NCBI RefSeq assembly: GCF_004217335.1 | Contig: NZ_SHMP01000009.1 | Span: 144,902 to 208,901 of the forward strand | Reading direction: 5' to 3' | From: Natrinema hispanicum | GTDB lineage: Archaea; Halobacteriota; Halobacteria; Halobacteriales; Natrialbaceae | Length of the DNA stretch: 64,000 bases | In this document: positions 1-7,129 of the stretch, in pieces | How the letters are laid out: each line of letters starts with the position of its first letter | Numbering within the stretch: position 1 is the first letter of the stretch | Position numbers and translations under genes: made by a program | The notes under the pieces: model-generated | The model's input: the letters and a program-made list of their open reading frames with translations, nothing else | Database searches by the model: none | What the model was told of the DNA's origin: nothing

Positions 1-901
1 CAGAACAGACCTGTCCGGCGTTGCTGAAGATTCCCGTCATCACCCCCTCGAGCGCTGCTTCCCAGTCAGCATCAGGGAAAACAACGTTCGGGCTCTTCCC
101 ACCCAGTTCGAGGACCACCTCTGAGACATTCTCGATGGCACTCTTCCCGACTCTGACCCCAGTCGCGTCTGATCCAGTAAAAGTGACATTGTTCACTTCT
201 GGATGGCCGGTGAGAGCGGCGCCTGCCTCGCTACCGTGACCAGAGACGACATTCAAGAGACCGTCAGGCAATCCGACATCGGTCGCAAGCTGGGCGAGTT
301 CGAGGGCGCCAAGCGGCGTTTCCCTGGCTGGTTTAACGACGGCCGCGTTCCCAGCGGCGAGTGCGGGTGCAACGCTCCGAGCGAACAGGTAGATCGGAAC
401 GTTCCACGGAACGATATGGGCGGTAACTCCGAGTGGTTCGCGAACGGTGTAATCGACGTACGTCTCGGAGAGTGGAATGCTCTCGCCCTGGATCTTATCC
501 GCGATACCAGCATAGTACTCGAAATGGCGAGCTGCACGTTCGACCTGACCACGCGCTTCTGTCAGTGGTTTCCCGTTTTCCAGCGTCTCGATCTGCGCAA
601 GTCGTTTCTTCTCATTGCGGATTGCAGCTGCAATATCCGTGAGAATGCGTCCACGTTCGGCCGGCGTCTGACGATTCCACGTCTCGAACGCGTCACGAGC
701 GACGCGGACCGCCTCGTCAACGTCGTTTTCGGTACCTATCGCAACGGTGGCAAGTTCACCTTCCGTCGCAGGATTGAGAACCGATAGTTGCTCGTCTGTC
801 TCGGCTGGCTGTTCTTCTCCGTCGATCCACAGGCCATACTGGTTGCTAACTGCAGCAAGTGCTTCTCTGGACATCAGCACACGAATAGTCGAATCCATCA
901 T
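1..901 (-). CDS. Aldehyde dehydrogenase, NAD(P)-dependent (partial, 3' end outside window)
   Basis: The reverse strand is open from two adjacent ATG codons (901 and 898) to the window edge, giving about 300 residues of an aldehyde dehydrogenase that oxidises an aldehyde to an acid. A later ATG at 874 is an alternative start. Visible family signatures are PWNVP in the cofactor-binding region, KPARETP, FTGS, the general-base segment ELGGKSPN and, at the edge, GQVCS with the catalytic cysteine. The C-terminal third is missing because the window ends, not because the gene is broken. Its substrate cannot be read. The next gene on the same strand is a gamma-carbonic-anhydrase-like protein about 270 bp upstream. 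Confidence 0.9.
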   Translation of the reverse strand, partial: MMDSTIRVLMSREALAAVSNQYGLWIDGEEQPAETDEQLSVLNPATEGELATVAIGTENDVDEAVRVARDAFETWNRQTPAERGRILTDIAAAIRNEKKRLAQIETLENGKPLTEARGQVERAARHFEYYAGIADKIQGESIPLSETYVDYTVREPLGVTAHIVPWNVPIYLFARSVAPALAAGNAAVVKPARETPLGALELAQLATDVGLPDGLLNVVSGHGSEAGAALTGHPEVNNVTFTGSDATGVRVGKSAIENVSEVVLELGGKSPNVVFPDADWEAALEGVMTGIFSNAGQVCS

Positions 902-1173
902 GCAAATAACTTGGTGAACTTGCAAGCGCCTCGGACGACCTCTCAAAGGCGAGAATATCTGGCGACTTGCGATAGGTTTGGACATCTGCTGTAAGCAGTT
1001 CGAAGGTGAGAACCCAGACCGATTGCAATCGCTATTATCTGGCGTTCTCGATGTTATCGAGCGTGTCGGGATAACTCCGATCCTCGCCAGTGTATGTCGC
1101 TTCGACGCCTCGGAGGACGATCTTCTCGGACTATGATATTGAATCGGCTCCCAGGATTTCGTGAGTCGGTGTC

Positions 1174-1728
1174 TTACGCAGCAACTATCGATGTCCTATC
1201 TGTTCTTGAGAACACTCCGTTCCTTGAGCCTACTCCAACCCGGCCTTCCTTATACGTCTCGGCGTGCTCCACGTACAGTTCCTGCACCCGAACGAGCTCC
1301 TCGAGATGGGAGTCCTTGATCGGCCGCGTCTCAGCCGGGGCGCCGTACGCGAGGTGGCCTTCCGGAATCGTCTGCCCCTCGGTCACCAGACTACCCGCGG
1401 CGACGAGACAGTTTGATTCGATGACGGCGTCTCTCTGGACGGTACTGGACATCCCAATGAGCGAATCATCTTCGACGGTTGCGTAGTCGATGACAACATT
1501 GTGCCCGATTGTCACTCTGTCGCCAATGGTTGCGCCGTGCAACATCGAGAACTCCTGAACGTTGGTTTCACTACCGACGACGGTCGGTCCACCGTCGCCA
1601 CGAAGGCAGACAAATGGCCAAAGGCTCGATTGCTCGCCCACGGTGACGTCTCCTACTGCGTATGCCAGTTCCGAAACGAACGCCGAGTCCGCGATCTCTG
1701 GGATTGAGCCCAGTACTGATCGTTCCAT
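1174..1728 (-). CDS. Gamma-carbonic-anhydrase-like / PaaY-type hexapeptide-repeat protein
   Basis: A 184-residue left-handed beta-helix protein of the gamma-carbonic anhydrase/YrdA/PaaY group. Hexapeptide repeats run from about residue 20 to 135 (VGDVTVGEQS, IGDRVTIGHN, IGMSSTVQRD). The N-terminal LRGD segment and the helical C-terminus after GAPAETRPI are typical. Of the three zinc ligands of the family, H64 (in MLHG) and H76 (in IGHN) are visible. The position normally occupied by the third histidine (GHxxxLH) reads D81. The protein may bind metal differently or act as a PaaY-like thioesterase. It lies between an aldehyde dehydrogenase and an insertion sequence, so neighbours do not define its role. 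Confidence 0.82.
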   Translation of the reverse strand: MERSVLGSIPEIADSAFVSELAYAVGDVTVGEQSSLWPFVCLRGDGGPTVVGSETNVQEFSMLHGATIGDRVTIGHNVVIDYATVEDDSLIGMSSTVQRDAVIESNCLVAAGSLVTEGQTIPEGHLAYGAPAETRPIKDSHLEELVRVQELYVEHAETYKEGRVGVGSRNGVFSRTDRTSIVAA

Positions 1729-1985
1729 GCGACACCCGTATGCCGGGGCGTGATTTAGTGATACCGGAGTTTAGATCTTCTGCGAAGCGCTCGACTGTTC
1801 AACTGAGCATCCTCGATATGCTCTGGTGGCCTCGGAGTGGGTACCGTCGATTCCCGAGAGACGAATACCGATCCGAGACGGATATTTACAGATATGGTAT
1901 CGTGCGTTGCCCACTATCGGTACTTCCCGACTGGTGTGAGAACTGGAGCTAAATCGTTGGTCTCATGAGGAAGATGTCTGGTTGA

Positions 1986-3164
1986 GTGAATGTGTTCAAT
2001 ATACCTCAGCCAGACGGTGTTCTTTCGGATTCGGACGTGAAAGATTTAGCGGAAGACGTCATCTGTCAGCTCCCATTGCCGGGGATCGAGGGCTCGCCCC
2101 TCGATCCCGGCGATATCTGGGCTGTTGTCATTCTTGCAGCAGTTAATCAGACATCCATCTGGGAGACGTGCAAGGAAAACGACAACGCTCCCTGTGATGA
2201 CACTGTCATGGACTGGTTCCATACGCTCGACCGAGAATGGCTTGAGCGTATTGCTAACCGCCTTCTCATGGGGTTGGCAATGACGATCCTCGACCCTGAC
2301 CGGTCGAGGATCGTCTCCATTGACTTCGTCGATAACCCCTATCACGGAACGTACGCTGATGAAGAAGGTGAACTCTGCCGTATGCACGCGAAAGACGGAA
2401 CAACGACGTGTCACCGGTACTGTACCGCGTATCTCGTCTCGAACGGGAAGCCGGTGACGTTGGCCATGACGTACGTCCGGAGCGATGAGAAGGAAGCCGA
2501 CGCGGTCGAGCGCGTTCTCGACCGCGTCGAGGCCTATCCCTTCGAGATAGACCTTCTCTTGGCTGATCGTGGCTTCTACAACGAACGTATCCTGCGTCGT
2601 TCGCGGGAGATTGCTGCGACTGTCGTACCCGTCCAAAAGAAGGGCAAGCGCATGAAGAAGAAGCTGGATACGCACTGCTCGTACATGACGACCTATCGGA
2701 TGTACAAAGGCCGCGAGCGGGAACTGGAATTCCCGCTCGCGGTCGCTGTCTCCTATCACGCCGGAGATCGCGGGAAAAGCGGCGAAGTCGTTCGAGGCTA
2801 TGTGGCGTGCGATCTGGCCGATCGCACGCCGAAACAAGTCGAACGACTCTATCGGAAACGGTCAGCGATCGAAACGAGCTACCGTGTATTTCGCCAAGCA
2901 CGAGTGGTAACGACGACACAAGACCCAATCATCCGCTTCGCGTTCGTCCTAGTTGGATTCCTGTTGGAGAACCTCTGGCTTGTGCTTCGATGGGCGGTCG
3001 TCGCCCGCCCCCAGCGGGGCGGGCGCGACCTGCCCGAGGAATTCACGTTCAAGACCTTCTCTGACTGGATCAGACATGCATTAGAGGAAGAGCTAGAGCG
3101 GAGTTGGGAGATCGAGATGAACGGAACAGGTGTGCCAGAAGCATACGCGCCGGCCGCGGGCTGA
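1986..3164 (+). CDS. ISH3-type DDE transposase
   Basis: A 392-residue transposase read from a GTG start. The DDE triad can be placed at D113 (SIDFVDNPYHG), D194 (LLLADRGFYN) and E296 in the motif YRKRSAIETSYR, which matches the Y-(2)-R-(3)-E-(6)-K type signature of IS4-like transposases. The C-terminus holds the hydrophobic stretch before the conserved ARPQRGGRDLPEEF. The length is normal for the family and there is no internal stop, so the enzyme should be functional. The gene sits inside matched terminal repeats and ends in a strong GC hairpin. Confidence 0.93.
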   Translation: MNVFNIPQPDGVLSDSDVKDLAEDVICQLPLPGIEGSPLDPGDIWAVVILAAVNQTSIWETCKENDNAPCDDTVMDWFHTLDREWLERIANRLLMGLAMTILDPDRSRIVSIDFVDNPYHGTYADEEGELCRMHAKDGTTTCHRYCTAYLVSNGKPVTLAMTYVRSDEKEADAVERVLDRVEAYPFEIDLLLADRGFYNERILRRSREIAATVVPVQKKGKRMKKKLDTHCSYMTTYRMYKGRERELEFPLAVAVSYHAGDRGKSGEVVRGYVACDLADRTPKQVERLYRKRSAIETSYRVFRQARVVTTTQDPIIRFAFVLVGFLLENLWLVLRWAVVARPQRGGRDLPEEFTFKTFSDWIRHALEEELERSWEIEMNGTGVPEAYAPAAG

Positions 3165-3179
3165 CGCCAGCCCGCGGCC
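3152..3179 (+). terminator. GC hairpin overlapping the transposase stop codon
   Basis: A perfect 11-bp stem, GGCCGCGGGCT (3152-3162) with AGCCCGCGGCC (3169-3179), separated by a 6-nt loop. It contains the last codons and the TGA of the transposase gene. It may terminate transcription or limit read-through inside the insertion sequence. The palindrome is seen directly; its function is inferred. Confidence 0.5.
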
Positions 3180-3501
3180 TTGGGCAAGCACCTGGTGAGC
3201 AACAGCATTCGCCTAGAACAGCGTATCTCAGCCTTCTTACTTCACTTCTCCTCATGCGTGGATTCTACTTCCTGTTCACTCAGTTACCACACCGGCATTC
3301 ACTCCGTTCGTCCATGACTCAGCACAGTTCACGAAGCGACGTTCGGGAAGTACCGACTATTGGTTCGCCACTTGAGGCAGTACAGAATCGGATTATCCAG
3401 TATTGGAACCCAATCTCGAGGAAAAGGTCCAGTGAAACCGTATGAGCCATGATCATCTAAAAATTTCATGCAAAATTCTCGGATTTTCTCGAACGAAGAA
3501 T

Positions 3502-3507
3502 TTTATA
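3502..3507 (+). promoter_or_regulatory. TATA box of the IclR gene (leaderless transcript likely)
   Basis: TTTATA at 3502-3507 is centred about 27 nt before the ATG at 3531, with an AG-rich BRE-like stretch just upstream. This spacing suggests a leaderless mRNA, as is common in haloarchaea. No Shine-Dalgarno sequence precedes the start. Confidence 0.5.
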
Positions 3508-3530
3508 CGTAGTGTTCGTATAGTAATGCC

Positions 3531-4295
3531 ATGGGTGACAAAACCGGGCGAAAGCTACAGACAACAGCTACTTCGCTTGAGGTCATAGAGGCGCTTCAAG
3601 AACGTGACGGCGGGCGAGTCACGGAAGTAGCCGATGCGCTTGAGCTGGCTCCAAGTACGGTCCATTCACATCTGACAACGCTACTGGCGAATGGTTACGC
3701 CGTCAAAGAGGGCGACGAGTACCATCTCAGTCTTCGATTTCTCGAACACGGAGAGTACGTTCGCAATAGGAAAAACGCCTACAGAACTGCAAAGTCATAT
3801 ACGAAGCAACTCGCCGAAGAAACCGACTGCAGAGTTGTGTTTACGATCGAAGAAAACGGACGCGGGGTCTATATGTACACGTCCTCCGGAAAACACGCGG
3901 TCTGGACGTATTCGACCATCGGCAAGCGATTCTACTTGCACCAAACTGCCGCCGGAAAGGCCATTCTATCGGAGTTTTCTCGAGCGTCTGTCGAGGAAAT
4001 AATTGACCAATGGGGGCTTCCTTCGGCGACGGAGAACACGATAACCGACACCGAAACGCTTCTTGATCAACTCGAGACGGTTCGCGAGAGGGGAATCTCG
4101 TTCAACTACGAGGAACAACTCGAAGGTATCAAAGCCATCGGTATTCCCGTAAACGGATCCGACGGCCGTGTCATCGGGGCGTTCAGCGTCGCCAGTCCAG
4201 CCAAACGGCTCACCGACGAACAGTTTGAAGAGGACATTCCGGACATCTTGTCCGGTGTCGCCAACGAATTCGAACTCGAGTTATCTCTTTCATGA
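3531..4295 (+). CDS. IclR-family transcriptional regulator
   Basis: A 254-residue regulator with an N-terminal winged helix-turn-helix (about residues 12-75; the recognition-helix region reads ALELAPSTVHSHLTTL) followed by an IclR effector-binding domain (about 80-254; GISFNYEEQLEGIKAIG, VASPAKRLT). IclR proteins bind small carboxylates or aromatic compounds and control adjacent catabolic genes. It precedes the amidohydrolase/Rieske genes on the same strand, with a 620-bp spacer containing three copies of a TTTCG-N7-CGAAA palindrome. A second IclR gene lies at 10178-10954. The effector is unknown. Confidence 0.92.
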   Translation: MGDKTGRKLQTTATSLEVIEALQERDGGRVTEVADALELAPSTVHSHLTTLLANGYAVKEGDEYHLSLRFLEHGEYVRNRKNAYRTAKSYTKQLAEETDCRVVFTIEENGRGVYMYTSSGKHAVWTYSTIGKRFYLHQTAAGKAILSEFSRASVEEIIDQWGLPSATENTITDTETLLDQLETVRERGISFNYEEQLEGIKAIGIPVNGSDGRVIGAFSVASPAKRLTDEQFEEDIPDILSGVANEFELELSLS

Positions 4296-4395
4296 ATTTT
4301 GAAAGTCGTCGATGTACACCGTGAAGATGTAAATCGAATTTATAAGTTACATCTGTACGTCTGTAAAACAGTCTAACCTGCGTCAGTGCGAATTC

Positions 4396-4416
4396 TATTT
4401 TGGCATCGTCGAAATG
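4396..4416. promoter_or_regulatory. Imperfect palindrome TATTTTG-N7-CGAAATG (candidate operator 1)
   Basis: Two 7-bp arms separated by exactly 7 nt. It is the weakest of three sites in this spacer, with the left arm carrying T instead of C. It lies within the first copy of the 125-bp direct repeat. Binding by one of the two IclR proteins is inferred from location only. Confidence 0.35.
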
Positions 4417-4502
4417 CTTGTAGTACGAGGAATTATAATGAGTGTTGCAGTTGTACCTGACTTGGGAATGGAATAGCCACCCTGAGATGAACTCCATCAT
4501 TG

Positions 4503-4523
4503 TATTTCGACAGGGTCGAAATA
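4503..4523. promoter_or_regulatory. Perfect palindrome TATTTCG-N7-CGAAATA (candidate operator 2)
   Basis: The 7-bp arms are exact inverse repeats around a 7-nt spacer (ACAGGGT). The arms are identical to those at 4724-4744 although the spacers differ, which points to selection on the arms. It lies between the IclR gene and the amidohydrolase operon. Confidence 0.5.
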
Positions 4524-4723
4524 AGGGTGGGGTGAAATAACGCTCTATCCAGCATCTGTCTGGATCATAAATTGGGTCAGTAACTGCTGAGGATACCAGA
4601 ATACGCGCCACAAGTACCTCATCAACCGGGTAAACAGAGCTACTGACGATCCATGTCGGCGATCGTCCGCTATGATTACATTCGTATGTCTGTAAAACAC
4701 CAAACCTGTGTCAAGGAGGATTC

Positions 4724-4744
4724 TATTTCGCTATTGTCGAAATA
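4724..4744. promoter_or_regulatory. Perfect palindrome TATTTCG-N7-CGAAATA (candidate operator 3)
   Basis: Same arms and spacing as the site at 4503-4523, with a different spacer (CTATTGT). It falls in the second copy of the 125-bp repeat, about 170 bp ahead of the amidohydrolase start. Confidence 0.5.
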
Positions 4745-4884
4745 GCCGTAGTGTCTGGGATCACAAGGAATGTCGAAGTTATACTGTCAGCTGTAACTGA
4801 GCCTATGATCCGTTACGGCTGGTCCAGTAACCTGTCACAGGATCATTGATGGTGCCAGTCGAACAACTATGGAAAATGGTAATG

Positions 4885-4890
4885 TTTATC
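4885..4890 (+). promoter_or_regulatory. Putative TATA box of the amidohydrolase operon
   Basis: TTTATC at 4885-4890 is centred about 28 nt before the ATG at 4916. The position suits a leaderless or nearly leaderless haloarchaeal transcript. This is a positional inference only. Confidence 0.4.
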
Positions 4891-4915
4891 AGGGGCTGTT
4901 GAAAATAGGCAAGTG

Positions 4916-6034
4916 ATGAGTTCGCAATCAACAGAACCAGCTGCTGTTCGGTCACTAGATGATTTAGACGTCATCGTCGACACTGACTTTCACCTTACAG
5001 AGCGACAGGAAGACATATTTCCGTATCTCGAGGATCCGTTCTACAGCCTGCTAAACAGCCAGAGTGACGGTGACGACTACGGCTATCTGGGACGGGTGTA
5101 CCCGTCACACGGAATGTTGTACTCGGTGACGGTCGGGAAGGCCGACTCACCGACGGTGCGGACATCGGAAGACATCCAGAAGGGCAAAGACCTCATCGGG
5201 TGGGATAAAGCAATTGCCACCCCAACCCAGAATCTCTATCTCGGTGCCGTCCACCACGACGACCTTGCGGCTGCACTTGCGAAGGCGTACAACAGGTGGC
5301 TGCTCGACAATATTATCGACACGGATAACGGTGTCTACGGTGCCGCTCTCGTCGCACCACAGAAACCGCTCAAGGCTGCCGAAGAGGTCGACGACCTCGC
5401 CGACGAGCCGGGTATCGCCGCCGTGATGATCCCGAGCGGATCGGTCGATCCGACTCTGGGCAACGAGATCTACTATCCACTCTACGAGGCGTGTGAGCGT
5501 GCTGGACTGCCTATCAAGATGCACAACGCAGCTGGGACGATGATGACCCGGTTCCCAACGCAGTGGCGGTCGCTGAATCGGGCACTCCCCGTTCACGCCA
5601 CCTCGCATAATATGATGCATCAGGTGAACCTGGCAGACATGCTGACGCAGGGCGTTCCCGTTCGCTTCCCTGACCTCGACTTTGTTGTCCAGGAGTCCGG
5701 TCTCGGCTGGTATCCGTACTTCATGCGTCGGTTCGATCACGACTATATGGGTGCGAAGTTCGACGCACCAATGCTGGAGAAGAAGCCAAGCGAATATCTC
5801 CGTGATCAGTTCTACCTGACCAGCCAACCCGTCGAAGGTGCAGACGACCCAGAGTACCTCAATCAGATCATCCGCCTCTTCGAAGGCGAGAACAGTTTGA
5901 TGTTCTCGTCGGACTACCCCCACTTCGACTTCGACTACACTGACGCGCTGATGAAGATCATGCGCTCGGAGTTCAACGGTGACGAGATCAAGAACATCTA
6001 CGGCGAGACCGCAGACCAACTCTACCAATTCTAA
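4916..6034 (+). CDS. Amidohydrolase-2 family metal-dependent hydrolase/decarboxylase (ACMSD-like)
   Basis: A 372-residue TIM-barrel protein of the amidohydrolase_2 group, whose members hydrolyse or decarboxylate aromatic-derived acids. The ATG at 4916 was chosen over the GTG directly before it. Metal-site candidates are D24 and H26 in the N-terminal DTDFH motif (which differs from the classical HxH), H203 in KMHNAAG, H231 in TSHNMMH, E260 in QESG and D333 in FSSDYPHFDFD. The Rieske gene follows after 5 bp, so the two are probably cotranscribed. Upstream lie IclR and palindromic sites. The substrate is unknown; a ring-cleavage product is a reasonable guess. Confidence 0.85.
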   Translation: MSSQSTEPAAVRSLDDLDVIVDTDFHLTERQEDIFPYLEDPFYSLLNSQSDGDDYGYLGRVYPSHGMLYSVTVGKADSPTVRTSEDIQKGKDLIGWDKAIATPTQNLYLGAVHHDDLAAALAKAYNRWLLDNIIDTDNGVYGAALVAPQKPLKAAEEVDDLADEPGIAAVMIPSGSVDPTLGNEIYYPLYEACERAGLPIKMHNAAGTMMTRFPTQWRSLNRALPVHATSHNMMHQVNLADMLTQGVPVRFPDLDFVVQESGLGWYPYFMRRFDHDYMGAKFDAPMLEKKPSEYLRDQFYLTSQPVEGADDPEYLNQIIRLFEGENSLMFSSDYPHFDFDYTDALMKIMRSEFNGDEIKNIYGETADQLYQF

Positions 6035-6039
6035 CGAAC

Positions 6040-6426
6040 ATGGCAACAAACACAGACCCACAGAACGCCGACGCTGATAACCTACACCACGTCACAGCGG
6101 CCGACGACATCGAAGACGGAGAACGAGTCGTCGTCGACATCAAAGGCCGTGAGATTGCCGTCTTCTACTCGAACGACGAGTATCACGCACTCTCGAACTA
6201 CTGTACACACCAGGGCGGACCAGCCTGTGAGGGGCTCCTGTCCGGAACGATCGACGTTGACGAGGACGACGAGCTGGTCTGGGCGTGTGATGACGAAATC
6301 GTCTCCTGTCCGTGGCACGGCTGGGAGTTCGATATCACGTCCGGAGAACACCTCGCAAGCGACGAGTACCGCCTTCCGTCCTACGACGTACACGTTATCG
6401 ACGGCGACCTCTACGTCGAGTTCTGA
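6040..6426 (+). CDS. Rieske-type [2Fe-2S] ferredoxin
   Basis: A 128-residue soluble Rieske protein. The two cluster-binding motifs are present: C55-T-H57 in NYCTHQGG and C90-P-W-H93 in SCPWHGWEFD. There is no transmembrane segment, so it resembles the electron-transfer ferredoxins of dioxygenases rather than the bc1 subunit. It directly follows the amidohydrolase with a 5-bp gap. No Rieske oxygenase alpha subunit is encoded in the window, so its partner is elsewhere or is the large oxidoreductase at 7130. Confidence 0.93.
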   Translation: MATNTDPQNADADNLHHVTAADDIEDGERVVVDIKGREIAVFYSNDEYHALSNYCTHQGGPACEGLLSGTIDVDEDDELVWACDDEIVSCPWHGWEFDITSGEHLASDEYRLPSYDVHVIDGDLYVEF

Positions 6427-6550
6427 TGGCCATCGCACCCGACGATGGTGATTGCGGCCAGCGCCGGGTGTGGCCAGTTACCGACGTTTTCATGCGGGAG
6501 ACGTCCCAAGACGCCTGTAACGGATTTTGTCAGTACAACACACGCAACTC

Positions 6551-6967
6551 ATGACGAATACACGAGACGATCACGAGTCCAACGCTGTGGAACAACACTG
6601 TGACCTCGAAACGGAAGCGCCGTACGAGGAAACCGCCGTCGAACAGCTTCCAGTCTGGTGGTCTGACGCTGTCGAAGAGTTCCAGGAGCACGACCTGCCT
6701 GCCTATCGGCCGCCGCGGTTCGCCGATGATGTCATCACCCCTCCAGTTGTCGACCGGTTACAATCGGAGTACAACGCCGAGATTCGCTTCATGGGCGTTG
6801 GTGTCGAATACCGCGATTCTTGGGGTGTCTACGTCGATGACGAACAGATATTCACCGTCGACCGTGAGCGCGAACCCGCAGGATACACCCGTTATCAGGT
6901 GACAAGCGATGCGTTCGAACAAAACGTTCGAAACCACTTTGCAGACACAGGAGATGAAACTACGTGA
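6551..6967 (+). CDS. Hypothetical acidic protein in the amidohydrolase-Rieske operon
   Basis: A 138-residue, strongly acidic soluble protein that I do not recognise. The ATG at 6551 is preferred because the in-frame sequence upstream has no haloarchaeal character. Visible features are an aromatic stretch VWWSDAVEEF around residue 38 and a beta-rich C-terminal half (RFMGVGVEYRDSWGVYVDD, QIFTVDRER). It has no cysteine motif, signal peptide or membrane segment. Position between the Rieske gene and the FAD/Fe-S oxidoreductase suggests a role in the same pathway. Confidence 0.7.
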   Translation: MTNTRDDHESNAVEQHCDLETEAPYEETAVEQLPVWWSDAVEEFQEHDLPAYRPPRFADDVITPPVVDRLQSEYNAEIRFMGVGVEYRDSWGVYVDDEQIFTVDREREPAGYTRYQVTSDAFEQNVRNHFADTGDETT

Positions 6968-7129
6968 GTCCGCTACATCCGAATCGTAACCGGCCAGAGA
7001 ACAGTATCGTGCCCTCGAGTCGTCCGACCCGCACGAACGACCGGATGGGAGACAGTCCAGTCGCGGTCGAGTGCGAACCGAAGACCAGAGAGCAAACGAA
7101 TGCCCACCATCGCCTGATCTGTACTGATC

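Larger units (their letters stand above)
1918..3355 (+). mobile_element. Complete ISH3-family insertion sequence with 13-bp TIRs and 5-bp target duplication
   Basis: The element is 1438 bp. Its left end begins CGGTACTTCCCGA (1918-1930) and its right end is the exact inverse, TCGGGAAGTACCG (3343-3355), a perfect 13-bp terminal inverted repeat. It is flanked by a direct ACTAT at 1913-1917 and 3356-3360, as expected for a 5-bp target-site duplication. One transposase gene fills most of the element. The intact ends, matching duplication and open transposase suggest a recent and possibly active insertion. The ISH3 assignment rests on the transposase sequence as I recognise it; the boundaries are seen directly. 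Confidence 0.88.
4347..4800 (+). repeat. Diverged direct repeat of about 125 bp (copies near 4347-4470 and 4676-4800)
   Basis: The two copies share the same order of blocks: TTACAT, then GTCTGTAAAACA, an AACCTG, GTCA, ATTCTATTT, a TTTCG-type palindrome, GTAGT and a GT-rich tail. By eye they are roughly 70% identical with small indels. The spacer between the IclR and amidohydrolase genes therefore appears to have grown by duplication of a regulatory block. No plausible gene was found in 4296-4912. Confidence 0.5.

Noticed and set aside
5147..6061. A 304-codon minus-strand frame
   Set aside because: It is antisense to the amidohydrolase, and its product has no recognisable domain.
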